Part shown: piece after piece, positions 31,001 through 42,188 of the stretch
Layout of the letters: each line of letters opens with the position of its first letter
How positions within the stretch are numbered: the stretch's first letter is position 1
Assembly (NCBI RefSeq): GCF_042477335.2
Contig: NC_091246.1
Coordinates: 214,271,501-214,335,500, forward strand
Source: Ovis canadensis
Taxonomy: Eukaryota > Chordata > Mammalia > Artiodactyla > Bovidae
Direction of reading: 5' to 3'
Length of the DNA stretch: 64,000 nucleotides
Made by a program: the position numbers and the translations under genes
The notes under the pieces: model-generated
Seen by the model: the letters and a program-made list of their open reading frames with translations, nothing else
Told to the model about the DNA's origin: nothing
Databases searched by the model: none

Positions 31001-31735
31001 GTTTAACAAATGAATGAATAGATTTGGGGGAAACTCAGGGTTCACAGCATACTTGCATCATTGGTTTCTGTTTTTATCCTGTTTTCTTTGTAGCACTTAT
31101 CGCATAAGCAGTGTGTAAAGATACATATGTATATATCTTTATCTATTTAAGGTATTTACTTACCTGATAAATTTATAGTATCACATCCTGTAGAATTCAG
31201 ACTCTCCCTGACTTTAACTAGAATTCTTTCCATGTGCTCTCTTAAACAAGATTCTCAAAATTCAGTGTGTGTTGTGCCTGTTGTTGATGAAAATTAATCA
31301 ATAGTCAATCTATGAAAGAAGTGGAATTCTTATTTGAGCCAAATTTGAGGATTATAACCCAGGAACAGCAACTCAGAAAACTCTAAGAACTGTACCACCT
31401 GATAGAAGTCAAGACACGTTTTTGAGACAGAGGGCTTTTTTGAGACAGAGGGCTGTACGTCAAATGACTTACTATTGACAGTTTGCATGATCCAGATCTG
31501 AATGCCAGTGATATCTTATTAAGAAAGAATGTCATCTTTAAGGAATTGTCTTAGGAGAAGCTGCTCTTCATGGTTGAGCAGGAATTTCTGCTGATGAGCA
31601 GATGCATAATGGAGAAACACGATGCACGGTGGAGGGGTGAGAGGAGGCCAGAGGGCAGAGACAATATTTTTTTTAGTTTAAATTTTTCTTGTCTTGCCAT
31701 AAAGCCTGAATTTCATTTCAGATCCCCCTCTGAGT
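31001..31735. other. No gene; possible old repeat 31275-31560
   Basis: The block 31275-31560 ('ttatttgagccaaatttgag', 'gattataacccaggaacag', 'tgagacagagggct' twice in tandem near 31423-31453) looks repetitive but I cannot name it. The 100-codon frame at 31570-31872 has no recognised domain and runs into L2. Confidence 0.35.
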
Positions 31736-32110
31736 TTCTGATTCAGCTGGTCAGGGAAGATCTCTTGGGGGAAGTGACATTCAAGTTGGGACATAAAGGA
31801 TCTAATCCCCTGGGAGCTGAAGGAAGAGTTCCAGATAGAGGGAACAGCAGGTACAAGTCCTCTGAGCTCTAGTGTTTGAGTGTCAGAAGGGAGGCTGGCC
31901 TGGGTGAAGGCTGGTGAGTGAGCGGAAAAGACTCCTACACTGATGTTGAAGAAGAGGAAGGGTTGGATCAGGCAGCACCTGAATGGCCATGGGGAGGAGG
32001 ATAGATTTATTCTGAGTGCAGTGCAAAAGCTTTAGAAAGCTTTAGGCAGGGAAAACCTGACCTGGTTCACATACTTTTAAAGCAACACTCAGAGAGCCTT
32101 GTAAGGGGAT
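31736..32110 (-). mobile_element. L2 LINE 3' region, antisense
   Basis: 'gaagtgacattcaagttggg', 'ttccagatagagggaacagc', 'ggaggctggcctgggtgaag', 'ggcagcacctgaatggccat' and 'ttttaaagcaacactcagag' are the classic phrases of reverse-complement L2. Confidence 0.7.
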
Positions 32111-33093
32111 AAAAATGCAGTAATAGGATTCATTCTACTTCTTCCTTTGAAGCAATCATCGGCCCTAGACACTTGTCTTGCTATTTTTTGGACTCTAAAG
32201 CTGACATAGAACTGCTTTAAGGTGGGTTGTAGCCACTGTGGAAAACGGATCTATGAATTTCTGCATTGATACCAGATCTGGAGGGAAGTCGTGCTCACAG
32301 ACCCTGCATAGGGAGCAGCCCAAGCAACCCGTTACATGGAGGAATCATATTCTGCCTCACCTGTCCTATCACCCTGGACCCAGTGACTGGACCAAGAGAA
32401 AGACCAGCAAAGTCAGACTACAGGCTGGCCAGCGCTTAGGGAAGTGGCCCACCTAGCCCAACAAGGTCAGTGATCGAGAGCAAAACCCACTCCAAATGGA
32501 GTGCATTTTGTGGCAGAAGCAGCAGCAGATGGTAGCGGGAGGAGGAGCTCACATAGAAAGTAACATTGTAAGGATGGTTAGAAATGAGCAGAACTTATAG
32601 GTAAGCGTAAAAGGCCGAGGAAGATGCCCAGAGCAGAGGGGGAGCCATGGCAAAAAGATACTGATCTTTATCAGTGGAGTCAATTAATCCATGCCATTGG
32701 GAAGTGGAATTGAAAAAAACCAAAAGGACCTGGTTCTAGGGGAAAGTAGGGTCCTCCAGGGTGATCCGTTTCCAGAAGGCCTGGATGCAGGACACCTCCT
32801 GGGTTCTCTGCCTTGGTGGCCTCATTTCTTCATTTGTCCTACCCCCCCCCCGCCCCAACCCCAGCAAACAGGGAGGTGCTTCCCCCACCCACCTTCATTA
32901 CCCCTTTGCCAGAATGAAATCTGACAACCACACTGCCCTTAGGAATATCATGTTTACTGAGTTCTTCTACATCCTTCAGATTTAGGAGGGATCTATCATA
33001 ATTTAGACCAGAATATATGTCTTCATTGGCAGGTGAAGCTTCAGATCTAAGCTTGTCTTCAGAGGAAGAACTAAACACCTATAGTAACAAATA
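32111..33093. other. Single-copy sequence, nothing recognised
   Basis: No gene or named repeat. A C-run lies at about 32842-32852. Overlapping short frames at 32238-32456, 32691-32985 and 32839-33078 lack domains. Confidence 0.4.
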
Positions 33094-33336
33094 AGGAGAT
33101 AACAGGGCTTCCAGAGTGACGCTAGTGGTAAAGAACCCATCTGCCAATGCAGGAGATGTAAGAAATGCAGGTTTGATTCCTGGTTCAGGAAGATCCCCTG
33201 GAGAAGGTCACGGCAAACCACTTCAGTATTCTTGCTTAGAGAACCCCATGACCAGAGGAGCCTGGTGGACTACTGTCCAGAGTGTTGCAAACAGTCAGAC
33301 ACGAATGAAGTGATTTAGCAGGCAGGCAGGAGATAA
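33094..33336 (+). mobile_element. Bov-tA SINE with 9-bp TSD
   Basis: Element 33103-33327: head 'gggcttccagagtgacgcta', BovA body 'agatcccctggagaagg', end 'cagtcagacacgaatgaagt'. AGGAGATAA occurs at 33094-33102 and 33328-33336. Confidence 0.95.
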
Positions 33337-33599
33337 TAGCCCAAATGACTATAAATTACTATAGAATCACACATGCCCTCCTACAATATAATTTGTAGAT
33401 TATTGAGCTGCACATTTATGGTTCATACATTTATATGTACATAGAAATTTTAAAAATTAAATGTAAAATATTTAATGTTACTACATTTTCATGGATACAA
33501 AAGCGATCCATCACTCTGTTTAGAATGGATTGTTAGTAATCCATAACCCTTAGGACATAATCCTAGATCTTTAGAAGGGCACACAAGGCCCATCTCTAT
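33337..33599. other. AT-rich single-copy sequence
   Basis: Nothing recognised between a Bov-tA and an L2 remnant. Confidence 0.4.
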
Positions 33600-33965
33600 G
33601 AGCTGCTTTTTCTTCTTCTTTGTCCTCTAAAATGCAAAGATTCTGCCCCAATTGTACAGAACCAGCTACAATATCCTGAATGGTTGTGCTCGCTCATGTT
33701 TACACATCTGCTCTGGGAAGCCTCCTGCCAACTGCCATCCCCTCTGCTCTGAGCCAGTTCTCTCCTCTGTGTATCCATCAGGCTTTGACCTCACTTCCTC
33801 CTTCATACTGTTCTGTGTTCCACTGGATCCCTCTGTGACTCATCTTCTCTAGGCTGGGTTCTGAGCTGCCAGGAGGCAGGGATTCTGTCTTTCTCCAGTG
33901 CCAATCACAGTACCAGCTGTCCATCAAGTGTGCCCCCAAATCAATGCTTACTGAGTGAATCTAGA
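33600..33965 (+). mobile_element. L2 LINE 3' end
   Basis: 'ttgacctcacttcctccttc', 'tctgagctgccaggaggcag', 'ggattctgtctttctccagt' and the terminal 'tcaatgcttactgagtgaat' match the L2 3' untranslated region, which ends in a TGAATGAAT-like motif. Confidence 0.7.
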
Positions 33966-34052
33966 AAGTGTAGCTCCATTATCTCAAATGGAGTAATGAC
34001 TTGGGGTTGGTTTGGAAAGACTTCTCGCTCTCAACAATTATGCTATAGAGAA

Positions 34053-34150
34053 CGCATACATATGTATATATAGCGTATATATATGAGTATATACATAATG
34101 AGTATATACATGAGCATATATAAAGAGTATATATATAATATATACATAAT
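34053..34150. repeat. Degenerate (TA/GTATATA)n AT-rich microsatellite
   Basis: About 100 bases built from 'gtatata', 'gagtatata' and 'tacata' units with several short palindromes. Prone to cruciform formation and length variation. Confidence 0.85.
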
Positions 34151-34709
34151 CCTCTTCACACGTGATTCCTAGATAGTGCTGTACAAGGATGGCCCGCCCC
34201 ATGATGTTTTCAATACTTCTATCCCCAACTCCTACCTTGAAGTCTCACCTAGAAAAAGCAGACAAGTCATGCAGGCCCTCCCTCTATATGCAGCGTAGAC
34301 GAGGATACACCTCTGCTGTCACAGGGAGCGATGTCTTTCTGGTCCCACTAGAGGATGGCTTTGATTAGTTTTCAGTCATTCACTTGGAACCCATCTCCTT
34401 TCTGTGGTTGATGCTTACAGGTCAGCCCCTCAAAGGTGTTTTCTCCCTCAGAGCAGCTCGTCTGTTCCCTTGTGTCGTCCACCTCAATTTGTACTTAGAC
34501 ACTCATTTCTTTTCCGTCTTTCTGCCAGCTGGAGGTGGGACGGTCGCTTCCTCGTCACTAGGCAAAATGCAGAATGGCACTGGGTGGCCATTTGGCAGGA
34601 TGCGTTTGAGATGAATTACTCTCTGAATAAGTGTCATACTCCTAATTGGTGTGCCCAACTGAAAAAAAATCACATAACTTAATTCTCAAAAAACAAACTG
34701 GGAGACAGG
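34151..34709. other. Single-copy sequence, nothing recognised
   Basis: Overlapping frames at 34384-34682 show no domain and no splice context. No repeat identified. Confidence 0.4.
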
Positions 34710-34815
34710 GATTGCTATGACTATTTTACTGGTAAGAAAATAGCCCAAAGAGAGTGACTTGACAAAATAACCATCAATGATTGGAATAAAAGCCTGGATC
34801 CAAGGTGTTCTGACA
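34710..34815 (-). mobile_element. MIR SINE fragment, antisense
   Basis: 'tattttactggtaagaaaat', 'agagagtgacttgac' and 'aaaagcctggatccaaggtg' are the reverse-complement MIR phrases (normally '...ttttacagatgagg...cttgcccaag...'). Confidence 0.55.
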
Positions 34816-35029
34816 GGAAGTTAATTTTTTGAACTCTACAATCATCTTTAGAGAAAATTTTAGGAGTAGTGAAACATGGATGGCAGTTCCAAAGTTCATC
34901 GCAGTGGGAATCCCATTGTCTCTGTGGTCGACGCACACAAGGGAAGAGAAAGACAATTAACAAGGTGGCGATGACATGATGGTAGAAATGACCTAAAGAG
35001 CTTATCGAACATGTTACTGATGTTTTCCC
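34816..35029. other. Single-copy sequence, nothing recognised
   Basis: Short unique stretch before a Bov-tA. Confidence 0.4.
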
Positions 35030-35280
35030 TCCAGTCACTATGCTTGTTTGCTAAGTCAGTTCAGATGTGTCCCACTCTTTGTGACCCTATAGACTGAACG
35101 GTAGCCCGTCAGGCTCCTCTGTCCGTGGGATTCTCCAGGCAAGAATTCTGGAGTCGGTTGCCATGCCCTCCTCCAGGGGATCTTCCCAACCCGGGGACTG
35201 AACCCAAGTCTCTTGTGTCTCCTGCTTTGGCTGGTGGGTTCTTTATCACTAGCCCTACCTGGGAAGCTTCCAGTCACTAT
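35030..35280 (-). mobile_element. Bov-tA SINE, antisense, with perfect 12-bp TSD
   Basis: Element 35042-35268: the BovA end at the left ('agttcagatgtgtcccactc'), tRNA-like head at the right ('tatcactagccctacctggg'). TCCAGTCACTAT at 35030-35041 and 35269-35280. Confidence 0.97.
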
Positions 35281-35451
35281 AATGACATAACTTATTGTAA
35301 CACATCAAGATCTAAATCCATAATTTATACCAAAAGACAAAAACAAAAAAAACAAACTTCCCTGTAGTCTCACTTGCATGTTATGTCACCTTTAGGAAGT
35401 TTTTTATGAACTGAGTTGTGTTAACATTGAAGTCTTATCAGTTCAACAAAA

Positions 35452-35770
35452 ATGAAGAAAACTCATGGAGCTTCCCTGGTGGCTCAGTGGTAAAAAAATC
35501 TGCCTGCCAATGCAAGATATATGGGCTCGATCCCTGGTCCAGGAAGATCCCACATGCCGTGGAGCAAGTGAGCCCATGTGCCACAACTACTGAGCTGTGC
35601 TCTAGAGCCCGTGCTCTGAGACAGGAAAAACCGCTTAGACGAGAAGCCTATGCACAGCTAGGGAGGAGCCCCCTCTTACCACAATTACAGAAAGCCCTTG
35701 CATCAACGGAGACCCAGCACAGTCAAAATGAATAAATAAATAAATTTTAAAAAAGAATGAGGAGAACTCA
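35452..35770 (+). mobile_element. Long tRNA-derived SINE (CHR-1-like)
   Basis: Element about 35466-35755: head 'gcttccctggtggctcagtg', B-box 'gggctcgatccctgg', a long unique middle ('gccacaactactgagctgtg', 'agagcccgtgctctgagaca') and tail 'aaataaataaataaa'. Near-identical flanks (AATGAAGAAACTCA / AATGAGGAGAACTCA) are a probable TSD with small changes. About 290 bases, longer than the other SINEs here. Confidence 0.88.
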
Positions 35771-36049
35771 AACGCACAGTTCTGTTCTGGCAGGACTATT
35801 TATCGGGTGAGAACCAATCAAAATGAGGCTCTGAGTTTACTATTCTAGTTTTTAGAAAGTTTATTCAAAATAAACATTATAAAATATTTTATTTCCATAA
35901 CATACTGCTTTGCACATATTAGTATAAAGCATCATGGTTCAGAAATTGTAGTTACAATATCTACACATTATGGCAAGAGCTGCAGTGAGAGCACACGAGG
36001 ACAGTACAAGCTTCTGTGACTAATGATGACCAAATGGCATGGAATCATT
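35771..36049. other. AT-rich single-copy sequence
   Basis: No repeat recognised. Confidence 0.4.
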
Positions 36050-36862
36050 TTGTTGTTCACTCACTCACTTGTGTTTGACTCTTTGGGATGCCATGGACTG
36101 CAGCACACCAGGCTTCCCTGTCCATCACCAACTCCTGGAGCTTGCTCAGACTCACGTCCATTGAGTCAGTCATGCCATCCTATGATCTCATCCTCTGTTG
36201 TCCCCTTCTCCTCCTGCCTTCAATCTTTCCCAGCGTCAGGGTCTTTTCTAATAAGCCAGTTCTTCACATTAGATGGCCAAAGTATTGGAGATTCAGCTTC
36301 AGCATCAGTCCTTCCAATGAACACCCAGGACTGATCTCCTTTAGGATGGACTGGTTGGATCTCCTTGCAGTCCAAGAGACTCTCAGGAATCTTCTCCAAC
36401 ACCACAGTTCAAAAGCATCAATTCTTTGGTGCTCAGCTTTCTTTATGGTCCAACTCTCACATCCATACATGACTACTGGAAAAACCATAGCTTTGACTAT
36501 ACAGACCTTTGTTGGCAAAGGTATGCTCTGCTTTTTGGTATGCTAATTTCGTGGTTGCAGTCACCAACCACAGTGATTTTGGAGCCCAAGAAAATATAAG
36601 TCTCTCACTGTTGCCATTAAGTGATGGGACCAGATGCCATGATCTTAATTTTTTGAAGGTTGAGTTTTAAGCCAGCTTTTCACTCTCCTTTTCACCTTCA
36701 TCAAGAGGCTATCTAGTTCCTTTTTGCTTTCTACCATAAAGGTGGTGTTATCTGCATATCTTGAGGTTATTGAAATATCAATAACCAATCTTGACACCAG
36801 CTTGTGCTTCATCTAGTCTGGCATTTCACATGATGTACTCTGCATATACATTAAATAATATC
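36050..36862 (-). mobile_element. BovB LINE, 0.8-kb 5'-truncated copy
   Basis: From the tail side 'ttgttgttcactcactcact' through the 3' region ('ccaactcctggagcttgctc', 'gatctcctttaggatggact') to the segment just past the catalytic motif on the minus strand, ending near 'gatgtactctgcatatac'. It has many small indels relative to the other copies. No TSD was identified. Confidence 0.93.
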
Positions 36863-37049
36863 TCTGTGAATTAAAAGCTCGGGAAATGTCTGTGGGCCCA
36901 CCCCTTTGATGTCACATTGTCTGATCTATAGAGATAACTTCTTGTCTAATCCAATAATAAATTCAGATGTTTTAATACAGAATTCCTCAAATGATTTGGA
37001 CCACAATCTGCAGTGAAAGAAAGAGTTACTACTTCTGCCTGTGGCGGGA
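36863..37049. other. Single-copy sequence
   Basis: Nothing recognised. Confidence 0.35.
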
Positions 37050-37370
37050 ACTGGGGAGGCCACTCAAAGGCTGAGGCACTTGAGGTGGGTCTTAGAAGAG
37101 GACCTTGCTGGATGGATAAGCAGATTCATGCTTCCCTGGTCAAGGGAGAGCATGAACAAAGATGCAAAGGTAAGATGCATCTGCAGTGGGTACTGAGAGT
37201 TTGCTGAATTCTTCTGAGCACGGAAGACAGAACAGCAAGGAAGGCAAAGATAGAGAAATAAGACTGGGAAGGTTAAGTTGGAGCAGGGTCAGGAAGAGCT
37301 TTATAACATATTTAGTCACTTAAGCTTTATCCTGAAAGTAATTGGGAAGTATTTCATCAAATGAAATAGT
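37050..37370 (-). mobile_element. L2 LINE remnant, antisense
   Basis: 'gcacttgaggtgggtcttag', 'gagagcatgaacaaagatgc', 'aggtaagatgcatctgcag' and 'ttagtcacttaagctttatc' with 'ctgaaagtaattgggaag' follow reverse-complement L2. Confidence 0.65.
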
Positions 37371-37751
37371 GCTTAAGAAATTAAAGACAAAGGTCCTCCT
37401 AGAAAGAAATGAACCGGTGTGACTCTTGCAAAGAAGTTAATAACTAAGTATATATCTCTTTTCCCCCTAGCATTCAGCAGAGGAAATTAAGAACAGAGAC
37501 AGACTCTCTTGCACTATTACTGTGATGCAATGATGATACTGGTTCATGATGTACAGCTGGAAGGTAAGACACTGAGCTTTACCCCAGGAACATATTGGGG
37601 TGTAGTTTAGGAACTTGGGCTGGGCTGTTGGGACCTCAGGACTCCTCACAGTGACTCTATGCTTTGTGATTGCCAGTTCAACAGGATGCTTACTGGGCCT
37701 CAGTTTTCTCAACTATAAATGAGGAAGTGAGAGTATATCAGTGGTTTATAT
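37371..37751. other. Unique sequence with a small MIR piece
   Basis: 'actgggcctcagttttctca' at about 37694-37713 with 'actataaatgaggaagtgag' is the conserved MIR core in sense orientation. The rest is unassigned. Confidence 0.5.
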
Positions 37752-38095
37752 CAGTGATTGGCAAATTTTTTTCTCTAAAGGGCTAGATCATCAATATTTA
37801 GGACTCAAGGGCTGTACAGTTTCTGTCCCAATTACTCAGCTCTGCCACTGCAGCTCAAAAGCAGCCACAGACAATACAGAAATGAGTGAGTGTTGGTGTG
37901 TCCTGATTAAACTATTTATGGACACTTAAATTTGAATTTTTGAAATGTTCATGTCATGAAGTGCTAGTTTTCTTATGATTTTTTTCAACCATTAAAAAAG
38001 TATGAAACCCTTTCTTAGTTTGCAAGCCAGTGAAAAAACAGGCAGTGGGCTGGATTTTGGCCCATGGGACATTGTTAGTCAATTCCTATTTCTAT
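37752..38095 (+). mobile_element. Non-autonomous hAT-type DNA transposon relic
   Basis: 'cagtgattggcaaatttttt', 'aaagggctagatcatcaata', 'tctgccactgcagctcaaaa', 'gcagccacagacaatacag' and 'ggcagtgggctggattttgg' follow a well-known 200-bp mammalian MER element whose ends are CAGNGGTNGGCAAACT inverted repeats. The middle is expanded by AT-rich sequence at 37920-38030. Long dead. Confidence 0.7.
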
Positions 38096-38419
38096 AACCC
38101 TATTTACTTCTAAAGAAAACATGTAATACTTCTTAAAGTTCAGCAATAGTATATGTCCAACATTTTTTACATTTAGTAATTTATTTTAAAATATAGCCAA
38201 TCTATATTGACAAAACCTGCTGGTTGTAAGTGTGTTTGCCTTACAATTATAGAGATTTATTGAAGAATTACACTATAGGACCAAAATAAAATAACTTTCC
38301 TAATACTCCCACCAAGATCACAGAATAGTTTAATGAGAAACTACCTTAACAACCCATATATTGTCACTCCAAGGGATAAAAGATATTTTTAAAATACAGC
38401 ATTAATATATTTTTAAATG
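38096..38419. other. AT-rich sequence, nothing firm
   Basis: No recognised element between a hAT relic and an old L1. Confidence 0.35.
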
Positions 38420-38945
38420 AAGAATGATTGAACAGATATTTATACACTAATTTTCATAGCAGCATTATTCACAAGAGCCAAAACGTGGAAATAACCACAA
38501 TACCCATCAATGGATGCATGAATAAACAAAATGTGGTATATATTATTCAATGGAATATTATTCCATCTTAAAAATGGAATTAAATTGTTATACATGCTAC
38601 AACATGGATGAGCCTTGAAGATATTATGTTAGGTGAAAAATGATGGACACAAAATGATCAATCTTGTGCATTTCTAGTTATATATGGTACTTAAAATGGT
38701 CCCATTCATAGAGACAGAAAGTAGAATGATGGTTGCTAGGGGCTGGAAGAAGAGGGGAATTGGAAGTTAACATTTAATGGGTGTACTGTTTCAATTTTGG
38801 AAGATGAAAAGTTCTGGAGATGAATGATGGTGATGGCTGCATTCACAGTGTGAATTATACCATGCCACTGAACCGTGCATTTAAACATAGCTACAATGGC
38901 AAATTTTACGTTAGTTATATTTTGCTGCCACAACAAAAAAATGGG
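38420..38945 (+). mobile_element. Old L1 (L1MB-type) 3' end
   Basis: 'agcagcattattcacaagag', 'cccatcaatggatgcatgaa', 'tattattcaatggaatatta', 'agaatgatggttgctagggg', 'ttcaattttggaagatgaaa' and 'gtgaattataccatgccact' are in the standard order of an L1M 3' end. The final A-rich part is at about 38930-38945. Confidence 0.88.
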
Positions 38946-39159
38946 GAAGAGAACAATGAAATGGCTAACCGAGTATCACGCATCACAAAAGGAGGAACTA
39001 AGAATAGACTGCAAAACTAGAGCCTAGTATGGTAGTACAGAGTGCCGTGAACCCAAAATGACCTTGTCAACTTAACGTCTGTCTTTAGAGCACTCCATTT
39101 CCGACCAGGCGTCTGCTTCTGTGTACTCTATTTCAGAGCACATTGTATCATGGAATCTT
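38946..39159. other. Single-copy sequence
   Basis: Nothing recognised. Confidence 0.35.
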
Positions 39160-39275
39160 CATAACTGACATTTTACTGAGGGGGAGAGGGAGGTTTTGAG
39201 AGGTTCATTGTCAAGAAGCCAGCAGGCAGGGTTGAGAGCAAACCCAGGACGGCACCTCCAAAGCCTCTGTGCTAA
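39160..39275 (-). mobile_element. MIR SINE fragment, antisense
   Basis: 'tgacattttactgaggggga', 'aggttttgagaggttcattg', 'tcaagaagccagcaggcagg', 'agcaaacccaggacggcacc'. This is the reverse complement of the MIR core and 5' part. Confidence 0.7.
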
Positions 39276-39629
39276 ACATCCTTGGGACACCGCCTCTCTG
39301 AAATTCTGAATCTGCCCCTTTAAGGGTCTCAAAATCCTTGGCCATTGAATATAGCCTTTTGAGTGTAATTCATGCAGCCATTGCTTCCTCTGAAGGAATG
39401 AGGACTTGAATAAATGCATTTCCTGAGAGTCTGGGTCTGCTGCAGAGGACCTGTGTGCTGTTGGTTTATGGAAAGGCCAGAAGGCTGAGGCCATGTGCTG
39501 GCTGATGATACTGTGGGCCAGGCTGATTTGTGTCCTCACTCTCGGTCAAATGACTAATATAGCCCTTTAGCCCACAGATTTCCACCTCAGACGTTTACAC
39601 GATACCACTAAATAATAAATATGTGCATG
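39276..39629. other. Single-copy sequence
   Basis: The 126-codon minus-strand frame at 39159-39539 crosses the MIR fragment and has no domain; it is taken as chance. Nothing else recognised. Confidence 0.4.
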
Positions 39630-39775
39630 TCTTATCTCCCCCACTTGACTGTAAGATAAGGGCAGAAGTTGAGCCTGTTTAATATTTATACCCTCCATAG
39701 GATCACCCCATGCAGGGCTCTGCACCAAATAGGCACTCAGCAAATATTTGTTGAATGAATGCATAAATGAATGTT
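39630..39775 (+). mobile_element. L2 LINE 3' end
   Basis: 'gactgtaagataagggcaga', 'atcaccccatgcagggctct' and 'aaatatttgttgaatgaatg' match the L2 terminal region ending in repeated TGAATGAA. Confidence 0.75.
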
Positions 39776-40640
39776 AAATAATCTGCCTCCAGATTTTCCC
39801 TTTGTTTCAAATTGTCTCCTCCGTCTGACACATGTAAGTGCTTTCCGTGTCCCTTTCATGGATATTTCAGATGCCCTCAACCATTTTTTGTGTTCTGGCT
39901 GGCTTTTTCTAATCACTGCGGAAACAGACTGGGGGCCAAAAATAGAACCTCCTTGACAACTTCGCAGAGGACTTCCATCCTCAATTCCTAAGGTGGCGAT
40001 ACTGACTCTGTTAGAGCAGAATGGCAGTTTCATGACTGCCACAGTCTTGATTTTTTTTTTTTTTAACCACTGTCTGATATTTAAAGGGATCAAAGTTTTC
40101 CCTACATGTGCTTAGTACAAACTGCAATCACCCTTGGAAGGCAGGGTTTGGGACAGATACAGGAAACGTCATCAAACAGAGGAGTATCAGTTTCTCTTAA
40201 GGATGCTTAAAGGTACTTCAAAAGGAGGCAGATTTTCCTCTCTTTGTCTCTACCTTTCTCTCTTCCCCTTCTCGCACTGCTATCTCCTTTCTTGTTCTCT
40301 TTCTTTCCTTCTGGGTTTATGGCAGGGTCAGTGAATCATCTACGTTTTCAAGCCAGGGCATATTATGAAGACACAAGAAAGGAATGTGTAGAGGCACATA
40401 CTCTGACATGCTACTGATCCTTTTGGATTAAACTGGGGAAAACCCACAGCAACACACACTGCCTCAATCTAAAATTATTGGTAATCCATGGATGCTGGCA
40501 CATATGTTCCCAGCATTGCATTATTGGGAATTAGGAGACTGGCTCCTTCTCCAGGGATACTACAAGATGGGAAGATGATGGAAGAGATATAGAGCTAAGA
40601 GAACATCTAAGTGTTAAGTAGTTGATAATAAAATCCACAA
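39776..40640. other. Single-copy sequence, nothing recognised
   Basis: A T-run at about 40050-40064 and a pyrimidine-rich tract at 40235-40320. No gene or repeat family. Confidence 0.4.
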
Positions 40641-40885
40641 GGCATTCCCTGGTGGCTCAGATGGTACAGAATCCACCTGCAATGCAGGAGACCCAGGAGA
40701 TGTGGGTTCGATCCCTGGGTTGGGAAGATTCCCTGGCGAAGGGAATGGCAACCCACTCCAGTATTCTTGCCTGGAGAATTCCATGGACAGAAGAGTCTGC
40801 CAGGCTATAGTCACAAAGAGTGGTCACAAAGAGTCAGAACACGACTAGGGTCACCAAGCGTTGGACACGACGGAGTGAATAACCA
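40641..40885 (+). mobile_element. Bov-tA SINE
   Basis: Head 'attccctggtggctcagatg', B-box 'gggttcgatccctgg', BovA body 'gcaacccactccagtattct'. The 3' portion carries a local duplication ('gtcacaaagagt' twice, near 40811-40840) before 'ttggacacgacggagtgaa'. Confidence 0.95.
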
Positions 40886-41029
40886 TCATCATCATAACCA
40901 GACTCCTAGTCGCTACAGTTCCCATTTGAAAAGTGTTTGCTATGTGCCAGGCACCATGCTAAGGACTAAGGATGTCACGTGCACACCCCTTGAATCCTCA
41001 CCACCAACCAAAGGTGCACAGGTGTGCAG

Positions 41030-41340
41030 AGGCAGCAAGGCACGGTGGGTGGGCCAGGCTCCAGATTCAGATCCCAAGGTCCTGGGTCCGGCTGTGGCCT
41101 GGCCTCTCCCAGCTGCAGAGAGAGAACCATTTCCCCTAGACATCTGGTTGTTGTATCCAGCTTTTGTTACTGGCAATGGGACTCTTTGAGCACTGATGTC
41201 CCTCCCTTGGCTTCTATTTCCTCATCTGTGAAATAAGAATCATCATGGAACTTACTTTATAGAGTTGATGTTAAATGAGAAAAAGTAAGTATCCTGCTTG
41301 AAACGGTGCCTGATGTGGAGTCAATGGTGTATGAATATTA
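41030..41340 (+). mobile_element. MIR SINE, interrupted
   Basis: 'ccaggctccagattcagatc' and 'ctatttcctcatctgtgaaa' with 'taagaatcatcatggaactt' are MIR 5' and core phrases in sense order, separated by about 60 extra bases. It meets an antisense MIR head to head at 41345. Confidence 0.65.
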
Positions 41341-41344
41341 GGTT

Positions 41345-41478
41345 TTATGACCCTGAGGCTCAGAGAGGTTAAATAACTTGCCAGCATTCACTCAATAAAT
41401 TTATATCAGGACGAGAATTCAAACTCAAACCTGAGTAATCCCAAGACCTGCAGATCTTAACCACTTCAGCATAATGGT
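41345..41478 (-). mobile_element. MIR SINE, antisense
   Basis: 'ccctgaggctcagagaggtt', 'aaataacttgccagcattca', 'gacgagaattcaaactcaaa' and 'cagatcttaaccacttcagc' are the near-complete reverse complement of MIR. Confidence 0.8.
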
Positions 41479-41854
41479 AGTTCAGAGAGCAGTAAATCAT
41501 TATGGATTAGTGTGAAAAGAGGGGAGATTTACAGAGAATGTGAGAGCATTTGAAGGATGGAGTAAAAATTATTGAAAAAGAAATAGAGACTGTTGGCTTT
41601 GATGGAGGAAGATCTCTTAAGTTAACAAAATGTTCCCCTTTACCAAATACCACCTCTGGGGTTACTTTCTTGTCAACCAGACTCATCTTCCCTCCAGTGA
41701 AGAAGACATATCAGATGAAGGATATGGACACTAAGGATGCTCTGTAGGTCAAAAACATTTCCTGCCCCTCCATGAATCTCCTGTAGTATCCTGGACCTTG
41801 GTTTCTTTGGCTCTATTTTATTTAGATTTTTTTTTTCTGACTGCATACATATAT
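41479..41854. other. Single-copy sequence
   Basis: No repeat family. A 65-codon frame at 41550-41747 has no domain. Confidence 0.4.
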
Positions 41855-41940
41855 GGATTTGTTGAAGTACAATTGATTTACAGGACTGTGTTAGTTTCAG
41901 ATATATTGCATAGTGATTTTTTGTTTGTTTGTTTCCAGAT
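41855..41940 (-). mobile_element. L1 LINE 3'-terminal fragment, antisense
   Basis: 'tgttgaagtacaattgattt', 'acaggactgtgttagtttca' and 'gatatattgcatagtgattt' are the reverse complement of the last part of ruminant L1. A Bov-tA adjoins it on the right. Confidence 0.75.
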
Positions 41941-41961
41941 TTGTTTTGCTCTGTTTTAGAT

Positions 41962-42172
41962 TTTACTTGCTCAAAGGGTAAAGAATCTGCCTACAATACA
42001 GGAGACACAGGTTTGATCCCTGGGTCAGGAAAATTCCCTGGAGAAGGGAATGGGCACCCCACTCCACTATTCTGGCCTGGAGAATTCCATGGACAGAGGA
42101 GCTTGGCAAGCTGCAGTCCATGGGGTCGCAAGAGTCATACATGACTGAGTGACTAACACTTTCCGTTTTTTC
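41962..42172 (+). mobile_element. Bov-tA SINE (head truncated)
   Basis: Begins within the tRNA-like head ('ttgctcaaagggtaaagaat'), keeps the B-box 'aggtttgatccctgg', the BovA body and the end 'catgactgagtgactaacac'. An ACATGT palindromic run follows at 42173-42188. Confidence 0.93.
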
Positions 42173-42188
42173 CATGTACATGTACATG

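Noticed and set aside
31570-31872. A 100-codon open frame that could be a small gene
   Set aside because: No recognisable domain, no splice or promoter context, and its second half is antisense L2-like sequence. Frames this long are expected by chance.
39159-39539. A 126-codon minus-strand frame
   Set aside because: It overlaps an antisense MIR and has no domain.
42173-42188. Palindrome CATGTACATGTACATG as a regulatory site
   Set aside because: It directly adjoins the 3' end of a Bov-tA and is a simple ACATGT-type repeat, so it is more likely tail or target microsatellite.
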